The position numbers were made by a program, and so were the translations under genes. Under the pieces are notes generated by a model that was given only the letters and a program-made list of their open reading frames with translations, made no database searches and was not told the origin of the DNA. This document shows positions 43,815-55,797 of a stretch of DNA of 64,000 bases, in pieces (the stretch's first letter is position 1; every line of letters begins with the position of its first letter). This DNA comes from Rhododendron vialii (taxonomy: Eukaryota; Streptophyta; Magnoliopsida; Ericales; Ericaceae): the NCBI RefSeq assembly GCF_030253575.1, contig NC_080562.1, positions 31,327,852 to 31,391,851 of the forward strand. Reading direction: 5' to 3'.

Positions 43815-44974
43815 AAGCATCCGCAGTAGAATAACCAAAAGTCAATAATTAAAAGTTGTCACATTATTTTTTGGTTATTCATTTAAGGGGTTGCTAAAGT
43901 TAGCAATGTAGATGTCCATAATGATACAATCAAAATTGAATAATCAAAACTTGCCACATCACCTTTTCAACTTATAAAAATCTAAAAATTGTGACACAGA
44001 AAACAATTTTTTAAAAATAGTTTTCAAACTAATAAAAACAAGTTATTAGAAAAAGAGAAAACAGTTTTTTGAAAACTTTGATTTAAAAAAGGGAAAATGA
44101 CGGCCAAGGACATGTTTTGATAATTAATACCCGTCAAGGACATTTTCAGCATTAACAATTGTTCTTAGCATGTCCTTGGAGGGTAACAATTTTTGGGAAA
44201 AAGAAAAAAAAACATTTTTTTGAATAATTTTTTTTAAAAAAGAATAGTTTTTGAAAAAAAATAGTTTATTTCAAAATAGTTTTAATAAAAAATGAAAAGT
44301 CTAAACACACATATAAATAGGGTACATATTCTACATAGATTTTTTTGTGGGGCCCACCTCGGGTCCCACACAAATGATTCAAGGTGTTCATTAAATTAAA
44401 AACATTTTTCCCGCTAAAAATCAGGTCAATCCAATATTTATAGATGTTTGATCCAATCATTTAACTATTTATTATCCAAAAATCGAAGTGAAAAATTGGA
44501 TGATTGGATCGAACATCTATAAGTATTGGATTGAAATGATTTTTTGCGAGAGCCTTTGAAAATATTTTACATTTAATGAATGACTTGGATCGTTTGAGGG
44601 GGGCCTGAGGTGGGCCCCACAAAAATATGTGTAAAATATGTACCTATTTATATGTGTGGGTAGCAGCGTTGAATAAAAAAATAGTTTTCACAAGGAAAAA
44701 AAACTGCTTTTAAAAGTATTTTTCTTAAAAACATGTTAAAAATAGAAGAGAGAGAAGGTTTTTGTGTAATGATGATGTATTTGATTGATGAAATGTGTAG
44801 ACAACTAAATTTGGTTATTGACAAATGATTGCTAGTTTTGATTATCCAATGGTCAAAATTTGATGAGTTGCTAAGAGGTTACTAAGTTTAGTTATTCCAA
44901 TGTGAGCTCTTTTGTGAGCAAATATTGTTAATCTTAGCAATTTTTTGATTTTGATTATACCATTGTGGATGCTC
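43815..44974. mobile_element. 1.2-kb TIR element with nested fold-back MITE
   Basis: The left end AGCATCCGCAGTAGAATAACC pairs imperfectly with the right end TTGATTATACCATTGTGGATGCTCT. No transposase frame; the interior is low-complexity AT DNA plus a nested MITE (44305-44660). A target duplication could not be confirmed. Confidence 0.6.
44305..44660. mobile_element. fold-back MITE with GTGGGGCCCACCTC arms
   Basis: Left arm ACACACATATAAATAGGGTA...TTGTGGGGCCCACCTCGGG; right arm CCTGAGGTGGGCCCCACAA...TACCTATTTATATGTGTGGG. Further pairing GATGTTTGATCCAATCAT / ATGATTGGATCGAACATC surrounds the centre. About 356 bp, fully self-complementary, nested in the larger TIR element. Confidence 0.82.
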
Positions 44975-45686
44975 TAAGTGGAACAATGCTCTAAGTTGTA
45001 AATTAGTGTGAACAAGATATTAAAATGTCAAAATTTATTGAATAATGTCATAATGTGAATAACATGCTTAAATGCCAAAACTTGTTGATTACTACTTAGT
45101 GTGAACGACATACAATTTTGACACAAATTAATCATCAGTGTGAACATCTTATGTACTGTTTGACCTCACAAGAGATACTGGATCGTTTTGGCTAGATTCC
45201 TGTAAAAGTGTACAAGATAATGTTTCATGCATTTGACGGTTAATTTGCGACCTCATAAAATCTTGGGTCGTTAATAGTAACACCAGATCACATTTTCTGA
45301 TAAAACTAGGGGCGTCACTAAAATGAACTAACGGCCCGTTTGGATGAAGAATTTGATTTTGGGTGGATATAGAAAAATGGTGGATTTGATGGTAGATATA
45401 GAATAAGAGGTGATATGTAAGAAGGTGAACCCACCTCTTAAGAATGGTGGATTGTTAATTCAGTGTTTGGACGGTTTTTAAGGAGGGAGATATGGAAGGT
45501 GGATACGAGGAGATAAATTGTTAAATGACTTAATTGCCCCCAAGTTATTATTTTAATGGATGAATTGGATTAATTTTATTACAACTAGAATAAATAGATA
45601 TTTACCATTAGTTGTGGGATAAAATAAATTCATTTTATGTTACAAATATTTAAACTTATTATTTATTAGGAAAAAATATTATTTTC

Positions 45687-47234
45687 TGTCACGATCCAAA
45701 ATCGAAGGGTAAAAAAAAATTGTGACATGGCCAGTGATTAAAAATCACCTCAGGCCTTGATATCACGCAACCAAATTTATATTTACTTAGAAACTCCCAG
45801 GTCCATAAAATATATTACAATCAGAGCTATCTAGCGCATACCAAATACAAACTTTGTCTCACAACTCTAAAATTGCATTATTGTGGCTCGCACATACAAA
45901 TGCCACTTATTAATACTCTTTCTTTTATTTAGCCATATATATCCACTGCAATCTTTCACATGCATCGAGTAACCCTTCTTTATTCTTGATTCCCTGAAAG
46001 GGTTTCATGAAACACAAAACCAATTCAGTAAGTTACGATATACTAAGGCCACATAATAAACATGGGATTAAGTAGAATAAAAACATAGCATAATAATCCA
46101 TCAGCTTGCAAAATCGTAAGAGATAGAACTATCATATTCCAGTTGCAATCACCACAAGTGAGACAAAGAGAAATATATCAATCATTATTGTAATCATCAT
46201 ATTATCATCTTAACCATCATATTGACCATCATCTTGGCCATCATCTAGGGCGGTAATCCGGTAGCCCGGGGAGCGACCCCAGCAAAACAATGGAATTGAT
46301 ATCAATCCAATGGATACCCGGTCGTATCCTTTCCACAATCCATAGGCGTCAATTCAAACATAGCTCATCAGAGCTCTTCGCCCAGATGTTACACCAATAT
46401 CCATTAAACTTCCTTTTAAGAAAATCAATCCTATGTCTTTTTATAAAAATCTTTTTCTTTTCACAATTATACTTATATAATTTATTTTTATTTAACATAA
46501 GATTTTAATAAAACAATCACAAACAAGTTTTAGAAAAATAATATGTACCCAGAGTATATTCGTAACTCACCTCGACAGTGAAGCACACAATTTATCGTGC
46601 GCACAACTGCTTAATTATCGAAACCGAGGAGAGATAAAGAGTGTTGCCGAAGCGGCGTGCTCTTTCCGGGGTTGTGTTGGAAATGTGGTGTTTATTTTGG
46701 TGGTGTAGCCGTGCGTGCAAGTGTGTGCTTGTGCCTTTTGTGTGTTGTGGTGTGTGTGGAATGAGATTGGAAGGAATGGGCATGCCTATTTTTAGGTGTA
46801 TGACAAGAGTCTAGAATTATCCTAGAGTATCTAGCAAATCTTATCTAATCTACCAAATCTTATCAAAACAAATCTTTCATTATCTAGTAATATCTCATAA
46901 CATCTAATAAAATCTAAACAAATCTAGGAATATCCAATAATACCTAGATAAAATCTAAAAAAAAAATCCAACTATATCTCTTGAGTATCTGATCTGATTC
47001 TTTCCGGATTATTCCTTACCATTGCGAGAGCATGTACCGCATTGTTAACAAGGTAGAGTTTAATAAAAATTGTCATCTAGAGAAAGAAAATAATACCCTA
47101 ATCTTTAACAAATCCTGAATCATGATCGATATACTCCTTAAATCCTAACGGTAAGCAGCCCACTAAAAGTTAGCTCGTTTTTTTTTCTAATTCTTTTTAG
47201 CGTCTTATTTATTTATAAAAGTCAGGGTGTTACA
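45687..47234. mobile_element. solo LTR, 1548 bp
   Basis: Starts TGTCACGATCC and ends GGGTGTTACA (TG...CA, and TGTAACACCC on the other strand). It is flanked by the 5-bp duplication TTTTC (45682-45686 and 47235-47239). No internal primer site, polyprotein or second LTR is present, so it is the product of LTR-LTR recombination. The TGTAACACCC-type end is common in Ty3/gypsy elements, but the lineage is not determined. It is nested in the PIF-like element. Confidence 0.88.
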
Positions 47235-47708
47235 TTTTCAAAAAAAAAAAAAAAACGCAAGTGAAAAGTGATTTATTAATATTATTTTAATTTGTGCACT
47301 CTTGAATCATTGGATGGATTGCTCTAATTCTTCGTGCACCATTTTCTCTAGCAAGTGGCACTAGGTGTTCCACTTTTTAAAAAAAGAAAGTTTTAGAAAG
47401 GAAGGGAATTTCAAGCTCAAAAATCATGTGTTTACGCAAATAATTTTCCTACCAATATGAATTTTGTTTGATAGATCTTATTGAGATCTTTTAAATGGTG
47501 CAAAAAAAAATTAAAAAATATATTTTTATTTTTATTATATTTGAATTACCTTTTTTTTTGAAAAATGAGGTTTAAAAAAAAATGGAACGGGGGTCTACAC
47601 CGGATTATAAACCTTCCTTGATTACATCGACAGTCTCTCTTCTGGATTAAAAAGAAGGAAAAGAAAAAGAAAAAACAAAACTCTCTCTTCTATCACACAG
47701 TACATCGC

Positions 47709-47709
47709 C

Positions 47710-47763
<54 letters not shown>
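47709..47763. repeat. (CT)n microsatellite in a leader-like stretch
   Basis: About 27 CT dinucleotides. The sequence after it (47764-47890: CACTCCAGTCTTGATCTCCC, TTCCGGCGAGTCC, then ATGAAAATCAG followed by GTAACT) looks like a plant 5' UTR with a first exon end and splice donor. No following exon could be recognised; it may be a transduplicated promoter piece inside the transposon. Confidence 0.8.
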
Positions 47764-47764
<1 letters not shown>

Positions 47765-48225
47765 ACCACACAGATTCACTCCAGTCTTGATCTCCCTCCG
47801 AACCCCATATCGATCTCACTCATAGATTCCGGCGAGTCCAGATTCCAGCGAGATTTGCACATTCCGGCCATTTGTCGATGAAAATCAGGTAACTGCCCTT
47901 ATGTTTTCTTGTAGAAATCAGTTGGGTCTGTGTTGTGTATTATGGTAGAAATCATTGGAGCTCCTCCATAGTTGTGATTGGCGTTAATGGATGAGAAATC
48001 GTAGGGGCAGTTCAGTAATCTACCAACCCCGCATAACCATCGACAGGGGTACCCCTGCCGTTCATAATCCGCCCGCATCAACCCGCAGGTGGATATATAA
48101 TCCAAAGTCACCTCTAATCCGGCTTTCCTTTTTGCTAGCCAAAGACCGAAGAAGAGGAAGGGTGGGATTTGCAATCCGGCTGCATTGTATATCCAGGGGC
48201 TAATCTTCCATCCAAACAGCCTGTA

Positions 48226-48300
48226 AGAGAAAACAATGGATTGGTTTCCTCCCCTTTTCGCCAACAGATCGGCGCATGCATTGTGATCGGATCCGGTCAA
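48226..48300 (-). pseudogene. possible LINE RNase H fragment
   Basis: The minus strand reads DHNACADLLAKRGGNQS, close to the terminal helix of RNase H domains in plant L1-type LINEs (typically N-x-x-AD-x-LAK-x-G). Only about 25 codons are convincing. The related block in the second copy is at about 56244-56300. Confidence 0.35.
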
Positions 48301-48669
48301 CTTGGCTTCGGATCAGTTTGATCCATTTAGTGCATCCGAGCCATTAAAAGTGTTTTGGACATCTCAGATTTAAAGGAAGTGTTTTTGTTTCTTTAAAAAA
48401 AAAAAAAAAAGGACCCCAAAAAAAGGAAGTGTTTTTGTTCCCAACCATTCATTATTTTCCCTTCATTGGACTTGATCTTGACTTTTACTCCAAATTATGG
48501 TACCCCTACCCAAGAAATTTGCTTAAGAAGGACCCCAAAAATCCGTACAGTATTCATTTAGCCCGTCAAATTCAAAGAATTACTTATAAAAGCACAACAC
48601 ACAAAAAGTACACGAAAAGTGGTCTTTAAATTTTTGTAATAATGCCTTATTTTTTAAATTCTATCGTAT

Positions 48670-49195
48670 TAAGTCTAATTATTTTGTTTTGTAAAGTTTG
48701 ACTCTTTTTTTTTTTATTACTACTATTTTGCTTAGAAAATGCTTAAAGGACAACATTTTTAAAGTTAGCCTTCAGTAAATTAATGTAAGCGCCAAAATTT
48801 GAATCTACAACCCCTTTTTACTTCAAAGTTCATACAGCCCAATAAAATTTTTGACAACTTTGTGTAATGACTAAAGTTGTCCTAATTTTATCCATCATCT
48901 TCATCTTCCTCCTCATCTCTTCTCCCTCCTTTCGCCAGCTAAAGCTCCACCGCCCCGCATCAAAACCCAAAGCAACCAGAGGTCGACGATATTAACATCC
49001 GAAGATATTAATAAATTTTTTTTTTTTTGGGTTTTCTTTGTCTCTTTGGTGACGTCAGTTTTAGCGAATAATGTTGAGATAAACTTTCAAAATTTGTCAA
49101 ATGATTCTTGGTGATGTACCTGCAGCTCTAATTAAGCAAAAGTGATGGGAAAAGTGTAAAAAAGGTATGCGGGCTCATTTGGCTTTGAAAGTGGA
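48670..49195. other. intergenic DNA, nothing recognised
   Basis: AT-rich, with a CT-rich stretch at 48900-48935. The part near 48852-48879 (TGACAACTTTGTGTAATGAC) recurs at 56641 as part of the permuted duplication. Confidence 0.45.
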
Positions 49196-49519
49196 ATTTT
49201 TTTGTCTTTTAAAAAAAATTTGCATTTGTTAATTTTGTGTTTAACTTTTATGACTTATTGATTCGTTTCGGCAAAAAGAATCAGAAAAGTAATTTTTTTT
49301 TATTGAAACTCATTAATTTTTTTTTTCAAAAAGACAAGAATAAGTAAAAAAAAACTGACTTATTGACTTATTTTTGTCTTTATTCAAAAAATTATGAGTT
49401 TCAATCAAATTTTTTTACTTTTTTGATTTCTCTCATCTAGACGAATCAATACCTCACAAAAGTTTGACGCAAAACAAATAAATGCAAATTTTTTTTGAAT
49501 AAGAAAAAAAAATAAATCA
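49196..49519. mobile_element. AT-rich fold-back MITE, second family member
   Basis: Inverted arms sharing AAAATTTGCATTTGTTAATTTT, TTATTGATTCGTTTCG and TTGAAACTCAT with their complements toward the right end. Related to the element at 30038-30412. About 320 bp, non-coding. Confidence 0.68.
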
Positions 49520-51835
49520 CTCGACTTCTTAATCCGAACTTACCTGGAATGTTTTCGCGAAGGTCCCCACAGACACGGCACTCCATTCCTCACATGTTAT
49601 GGCAAAAAGATAAAATGCTTTGAAAAAAGCACAAATGTCCATTGCACCCCCTTATTAAAGGAAAATTTCTGAAGCAAGGGCATTATTCATTCATTGTTGG
49701 CGAATATACAGTGCATTTGGATGTGAGGGCTTGTCCTTATATTCGTACAAGAGAATAACTTTTTTTATGTACCGAGGATTCGTAAAAAATATCTTAATCA
49801 TTGATTACCGATATAGACGGGTAAGATTGTGCGAAGCCGTAAATAAGTAATTATCTTCTTCGTACGAAGTTTAGGTTATATTCTCGGGGTCTCATAAATG
49901 GAGATGCGAGATCATGAACATCAAGACAAACAATCCATCGATCTTATGACACCCATGAAGACTAGTAGGTAAACTCAACAGAGGCAAAACTGTAATAACA
50001 ATGCATCAAAAAAATTGCTGACATGCATATTATCATCTCTACTTCAGCAATCAAAAGCAACATGAGCCCGGGATCGATTAAACCTCAAGTTGATCATGAA
50101 GAGACGGTTTTGCACCTCATCTGCGATTCTGCATCGATCTTCAGGGCCTCGTTAATTTGCACCCCTCTGAATAATATTTGATATACACAGATTTTAAAAA
50201 ATGCTAATTAAGCTCAACCAATATATATAACTATATAAGCAGACGGAATCAAAATAGCTACATCCAAAAGATTTTGGAAGAGGACATAGATATCTAGCTA
50301 CTAGGAAGAATCCATGTCGTTAAACTGATTTTGGAAGAGAACATAGACATCAACCAAAGCTAGATCAAGAAAGAGCCAAGAGGAAAACAGAGCTCACCGT
50401 CGCAGAGCGAAAAAACTCAGCAGAAAACAACAAAAGCACACCCACATGCATAGCCTAGCTCGGACACAATCAGAGCACTCGAAATGGAAACGAAAGATTA
50501 AAACTCTAGAGACAGCTGGGAGGCTTCATCCTCCATCAGCGAATAAACTTTCGGTGAAAGTACACGGAGACCTAGTGACGGATCCAGAAATATAGTCTAG
50601 TGGGGTATCTGTTAATCATAATGGCGAAAGTTCATTTTTTTAGTCAATCACAGTAAGATCGTGCAAAATTAAGACATGCATTACTAACTACAAAAGTTTA
50701 TATCGTGTACTTTAAGTTAAATTAGGTAAAAATAAACACAAAAATCTCTGACAAAAATTTAAAATATGTTTTAAATGAACATCGACAAGTTTTAGAATGA
50801 ACGAGTTAGTTTTGTTAATGACTTTATTTTAAAATATTTTTTCTAAATGGTTAAAAATAAAGAGAATCAAGAAAGAATAGTCTCAAATAGACAAATAACA
50901 CGTAAAACAACAAATATAAATGCACCATATGATGAAATTTAGACATAAAATTAATTCTATATGTGTATTTTTGAGATATATACAAGTGTATATGTTTATA
51001 CATTAGTACACTTTCAGAATTATGCTAATTTATACAAAATGTAAAAATATATATATTTTAATTTCTGTCCTTGCGGAGACCTCCTCAGCTATCACTTTTT
51101 TCCACGGAGATCTCATAATATTTAAAATCATTCATACAAACCCCCTCAACTATAACTATTAACTAATTTGTACCATTCTGAAAAGACCGTTAAGATGAAG
51201 GGGTCAGCATAAATAATTTTTGCAGATGAAGGTGTCAGTATGGGCAATTTTTTAGAGATAAAATAGTCATTTCTCCTCATTTCATTGATAGAATTACCTA
51301 ATTTTTCATTCATATAGTTGAGGAGCCTGTATGGACAGTTTTAAACGTTAGGGGGTCTATGTGGAAAAAAGACATAATTGGGTCATGTACCTTCACCTTT
51401 CAAGAATTCAATGGGAAAACTAGTGGATATCAATACTTCTGTTCCTTAGAAAAATCACTAGTATTTGATATCAATTTTTACCTTCTCTTATATTACACGA
51501 ATAGCTTCTTCTCAAATCTACTAAGGTCACATTCCGATAAATTAAAATAAGTAATTATTTTTGAATTAAAGGTGATATATTGCGAGAGAATGATATGTCT
51601 CGTAAGCAGAAAATAAGCACTTAAAAAATAAGAACCTTAAAAGATCGAACGGGGTTCAAATTAATCAATCACTCTAACCATAGGTTGATCATCTTTCAAA
51701 ACAACGAAACAAAAATTTTCTTTTGCTCACTAATCACTAATTAAGCACCACCATGCATCTTTGTATTGATTTTTGAAAGTTTAGAGAACCCATCGCTCAA
51801 ATTCCACCAAACACTCATCTCAGATTCCCATTCAT
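49520..51835. other. intergenic DNA with MITE remnants
   Basis: No protein gene. At about 51075-51365 there are GGAGACCTCCTCAGCTAT / ATAGTTGAGGAGCCTGTATG inverted segments, a probable decayed MITE. At about 51543-51640 lies a degenerate relative of the Tourist-like MITE at 53099-53233 (shared TATTTTTGAATTAAAGGTGA and GAGAGAATGAT). Confidence 0.45.
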
Positions 51836-51959
51836 TATTTGGCAATAAACAAGCAATACTTCCCAAAAATGGTGAAAGATATAGGGCATTTGCTGACCTT
51901 TTCACATCTATATATTACTCTCAGTAGTCCATATTCCTTCTTCATCCTTGCATCACAAC

Positions 51960-52015
51960 CTGGCATACATATCCATATATATATAAGCCCCAACCCACTC
52001 ACAGTCACACTACCC

Positions 52016-52063
<48 letters not shown>

Positions 52064-52193
52064 AATTGCCACAACTCCAAACACTTCCTCCAAGTACGAC
52101 CATCACAAGCCCCTCAGTCGCCGGCGGACGTCCAAAAACGCATTACAATTCAATTTTGGCAGGTTGGACCTCTCTCTCTCTCTCTCTCTCCCT

Positions 52194-52230
<37 letters not shown>
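51960..52230 (+). promoter_or_regulatory. orphan promoter-like stretch with CT-rich leader
   Basis: CATATATATATAAGCCCCAA (about 51970-51989) resembles a plant TATA box and start region. Two (CT)n tracts follow (52020-52061 and about 52170-52228), as in plant 5' UTRs. No coding exon follows that I can recognise. It may drive a non-coding transcript or be the remnant of a lost gene. Confidence 0.35.
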
Positions 52231-52232
<2 letters not shown>

Positions 52233-53098
52233 ACACTCTCACCCTTTACACCCATGAGTATGTACGTAAGTAGAAATATTTGTTGATAAGGATCAAAATT
52301 CAAGAGAAATTTTTTTAAAGTGAGAAAGATTTCTATCAAATACTCTTTTCAAGTGAAATTTACTCCATAAGTCGATGTGCAGGCAGGCTTCTACTAGTAT
52401 TAATGTTTCCTTTTTCATGGTCTCTTCCGGTAAATCAGGCTAGTTACACTTTGCTTTTGTTCAGGGTAAACTCAAGTTGCGATAGTTCCCTAATTTATTT
52501 TGTCGCTTTAATTCCTAGTAATTATTCATTTCTGACCTTAGCCCTAGCTAAAGACAATCTCCATCCAACACCCTCTGTCAACACCCCCCCCCCCCCCCGC
52601 CCCGGAATCTCTCACACTAACTCACCGGTTTTTCCCTCTCTATTTTAGAGTACGAGTTTGACCATTTAAATATGAAATATGCCAAAAAAAATAAAAGAAT
52701 CATCTAAATTCGCTTTTCAACTTAATCAGGGCGATCTTGACATTTCGAGGGCCTAAGACAAGTTTCGAAATGGGATCCTAATTTTTCTTTTAGGTTTATG
52801 TGCTTTGTACTAATTTTCTTTTCTAGACATATATTGTTGGCTACTAAAAAAACTTGGGGTCCGGTTTTACTTGTCGCACTTCTTTGGGTCTAATAAGGGA
52901 GCCACTTGGCCTGCATGTGGAGACGTATGAATTTGGAAAGAAGGCGGATATTGCTAGCAGAAAAAGTAACAGAAGTATTTAAAATAGAGAAAAAAATACT
53001 AGTGATGAACTCACTTTATGATGCAGATAAAAAAAAAACCTCACTTGTTGATAAAAATGTTATTATAATCCTTTAGAATAGAGTATTAGGCCTCGTTC

Positions 53099-53233
53099 CG
53101 CTAACGCTAAGGAAAATAAGTAGTAGTGGAGTATTTATTTTTGAATTAAAAGTGATGTATTCTGAGAGAATGATTTATCTCATAAAACAAAAAATAAATA
53201 CTTAAAAAACAAAAATCTTTGCAGAACGAGGCC
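53099..53233. mobile_element. Tourist-like MITE, 135 bp
   Basis: Terminal inverted repeats GGCCTCGTTCCGC and GCAGAACGAGGCC, flanked by TTA (53096-53098, 53234-53236). Short non-coding interior. Confidence 0.86.
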
Positions 53234-53593
53234 TTAGAGGAATCGAAGTTGGAGATCTCTCTAGTTGTTTTGTTGAGACATGAGAATCCAGGGCCCATCC
53301 TTGCATGTTAGTGATTTGTTACTTTTGGATTGGAGATGACCAACTATTCAGGTCGTCATATTTGGTAATCAAAGCATTGACATTAACTCATGCTACATGA
53401 GGCTGGTCGATGTGTGGTTTTTTGGGGTTATAAAAGAGTTGGACATGATCTTAAACTGGGGAGATTTTGTGACATCCTCATTTTTATAATATACACTCTC
53501 TTTGATGTAGGACGAGCCCTCATATTTTGGGGGCCAAAGGCACAACTCGAGGTGGGGGCCCTAGAAGTACGTAGTTAGTAGTTGCAGACTTAC

Positions 53594-53862
53594 TCTAAGG
53601 CTCTTGTAGCTCCAAGGGTGATCTCGAGTCGAGTATTCCATGTGAACTGTTTCTTGATGACTTCATTTGAGTGCAAGGAATCATGGAGTGCCCCCTTACT
53701 AGAATATTGATAGGGCACAAGCCGATGCTTGTCCTCTGCACAAAATCCTCTAAGCTCAACAATGTTAGGATGATGAATTTTAGCCATACTTCTCACGATC
53801 TCAACAAATTCATAATCTTGTAGATAGAAAGCCTTTCTGTTCAACTTCTTAACAGCGAGTAG
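53594..53862 (-). pseudogene. isolated SRF-type kinase exon, unit 1
   Basis: A 269-nt open block with an intact 3' splice acceptor (TGTAG before 53862) and donor (GTAAGT after 53594). It is homologous to SRF exon 12 of this window (272 nt). It encodes LLAVKKLNRKAFYLQ, the NIVELRGFCAEDKHRLV segment and TWNTRLEITLGATRALE. No neighbouring exons are present, so it is a relic of a second SRF-family gene. The protein wording differs clearly from the SRF gene at 2.9-14.9 kb, so it is not a recent copy of it. Confidence 0.85.
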
Positions 53863-54255
53863 CTACAGAATTTACGAAAACATTATCAGCTTCCATGATG
53901 GCACTGTTGATAACAATCATCATTTTGTTGTCAATAGTAATCTTAGCTTTATCACTTTGGATATTTGTGACAAACCAATGAGAATTTTGTTTTGCTCGGC
54001 GAAACAAATTATTAATCTTTGAAAGTAATTTACCTAAAATATTAGAAAATAAATATAATAGTTTGTCTCATTATATTCACTCATGTTGTTCCGTGCATGT
54101 GATTTTTTTGTGCCCGTGCTTTTTTCGTGCTGTTGCCGTGCCCGTGCCACGTTTTCCAATAAAACACACCAACCATACCTACCTAGAGTGATTGGTGACA
54201 CACTTTCTAATTTTCTTTTTGTGTCATGGACGCCAAAACAAGCCACACAGCCATT

Positions 54256-54470
54256 TGTTTCTTGATGACTCCATCTGAGTGCAAGACATCAAGGAGTGTC
54301 TCCTTACTAGAATATTAATAGGCCACAAGCCGATGATTGTCCTCCGCACAAAATTTCTTAAGCTCAACAATGTTAGGATGATAAATTTTAGCCATGCTTC
54401 TCACGATCTCAACAAATTCATGATCTTGTAGACAGAAAGCCTTTTTGTTCAACTTCTTAACAACGAGTAG
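54256..54470 (-). pseudogene. SRF-type kinase exon, unit 2 (truncated)
   Basis: Second tandem copy of the same exon, offset by exactly 608 bp at the acceptor (54470 versus 53862). Its 3' part is missing, breaking off after the VIKKQ codons. A stop appears in the YSS region. The flanking intron piece (GATGGCACTGTTGATAACAA) is repeated with it. Confidence 0.85.
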
Positions 54471-54862
54471 CTACAGAATCTATGATAACATTACCAGCTT
54501 CTATGATGGCACTGTTGATAACAATCATTTTTTTTGTCAGTATTAATTTTAAGCTTTATCACTTTGGATATTTGTGACAAACTAAAGAGATTTTTGTTCT
54601 GCTCGACAAAACAAATTATTAATCATTGAAAGTAATTTACCCAAAATATTAGAAAATAAATATAACAATTTGTCCAATTATATTCACTCATGTCATTTTG
54701 TGCCTGTGATGTTTTTGTGCCCGTGCTTTTTTCGTGCTGTTGCCGTGCTCATGCCACGTTTTCCAATAAAACACACCAACTATACCCACCTAGAGTGATT
54801 GGCAACACGCTTTCTAATTTTTCTTTTGTGTCATGAACGCCAAAACAAGCCACACAACCACT

Positions 54863-55078
54863 TGTTTCTTGATGACTCCATTTGAGTGCCAGACATCAAG
54901 GAGTGTCTCCTTACTAGAATATTGATAGGCCATAAGCCGATGATTGTCCTTTCGCACAAAATTCCCTAAGCTCAACAATGTTAGAATGATGAATTTCAAA
55001 CATGCTTCTCATGATCTCAACAAATTCATGATCTTATAGACAGAAAGCCTTTCTGTTCAACTTCTTAACAACGAGTAG
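54863..55078 (-). pseudogene. SRF-type kinase exon, unit 3 (truncated)
   Basis: Third copy, again offset by 608 bp (acceptor at 55078) and with the same truncation as unit 2. It also has a 1-bp insertion near NFVRKDNHRL relative to unit 1. The unit ends at about 55192, where a Stowaway-like element begins. Confidence 0.85.
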
Positions 55079-55202
55079 CTACAGATCTACGATAACATTA
55101 TCGGCTTTCATGATGGCATTGTTGATAACGATCATCATTTTTTTGTCAGTAATAATCTTAAGCTTTATCACTTTGGATATTTGTGACAAACCAATATAAA
55201 GT

Positions 55203-55491
55203 TCTACCCATCCGTCCCTTTTTAAATGTTCCGCTTCGTAACTCCATTTTATTAATAAAACGTCATCATTACATCTTTTACATCAACTTTTATCTTCAAT
55301 TTTTTTATTTACCTTCTATGGAGATATCATCATTACACTTTTATTCACTAACTTTTCAAAATTGAATTTACTTTTAGGGGCAAAATGAAAAATGTAACAA
55401 CTTTTACTCACTAACTTTACAAAATGGACACTTATTAAGGGAAAGCCCAAAATGAAATACTGCACTTTAAAAAGGGGATGGAGGGAGTACT
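55203..55491. mobile_element. Stowaway-like MITE
   Basis: The left end CTACCCATCCGTCCCTTTTT pairs with the right end AAAAGGGGATGGAGGGAGTA, the CTCCCTCCGTCCC family end also seen at 1522-1735. The interior is AT-rich with repeated TCACTAACTTT words. The target duplication is not clean. Confidence 0.72.
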
Positions 55492-55797
55492 ACTTATTAC
55501 ATACAAATACAAAATACGAGATTGTTAAGATTTTGGGGGGAAGCGATTTTGAGAAGGTGTTATTCGGTGGTTTGGGGAAATTGATTTTGGAAATTTAGTG
55601 GGTTAGGCACTTGGGCTTATGAGATAGTAGGTTAGGCTAACTCATTACCTCTAATTAGGGATTTTTTTCCATTCTATTGGACTTTAAAAGAGTTATACTC
55701 AAACTCAAACAGTGAAAATATTCAAACCCCTACCTAAGACTGCACTTCCCATGTTTCCATCTCCATCACCATTCTCCCCTGGGGCTTATTAATTAGG

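Larger units (their letters stand above)
45332..48223. mobile_element. 2.9-kb PIF/Harbinger-like element with empty site in copy B
   Basis: Ends CGGCCCGTTTGGATGAAG and CTTCCATCCAAACAGCCTG form imperfect terminal inverted repeats. TAA flanks both sides (45329-45331 and 48224-48226). The copy-B sequence at 56231-56250 reads AATGAACTAAGAGAGAACAA, with one TAA and no element. A nested 1548-bp solo LTR accounts for more than half of the length. The rest includes a CT-rich leader-like stretch. No transposase frame was found. Confidence 0.82.

Noticed and set aside
47622..47819. Minus-strand frame with a long RE repeat
   Set aside because: The (CT)n microsatellite translated; no coding evidence.
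52586..52604. Poly-C run as a functional site
   Set aside because: Simple homopolymer in intergenic DNA, with no surrounding structure.
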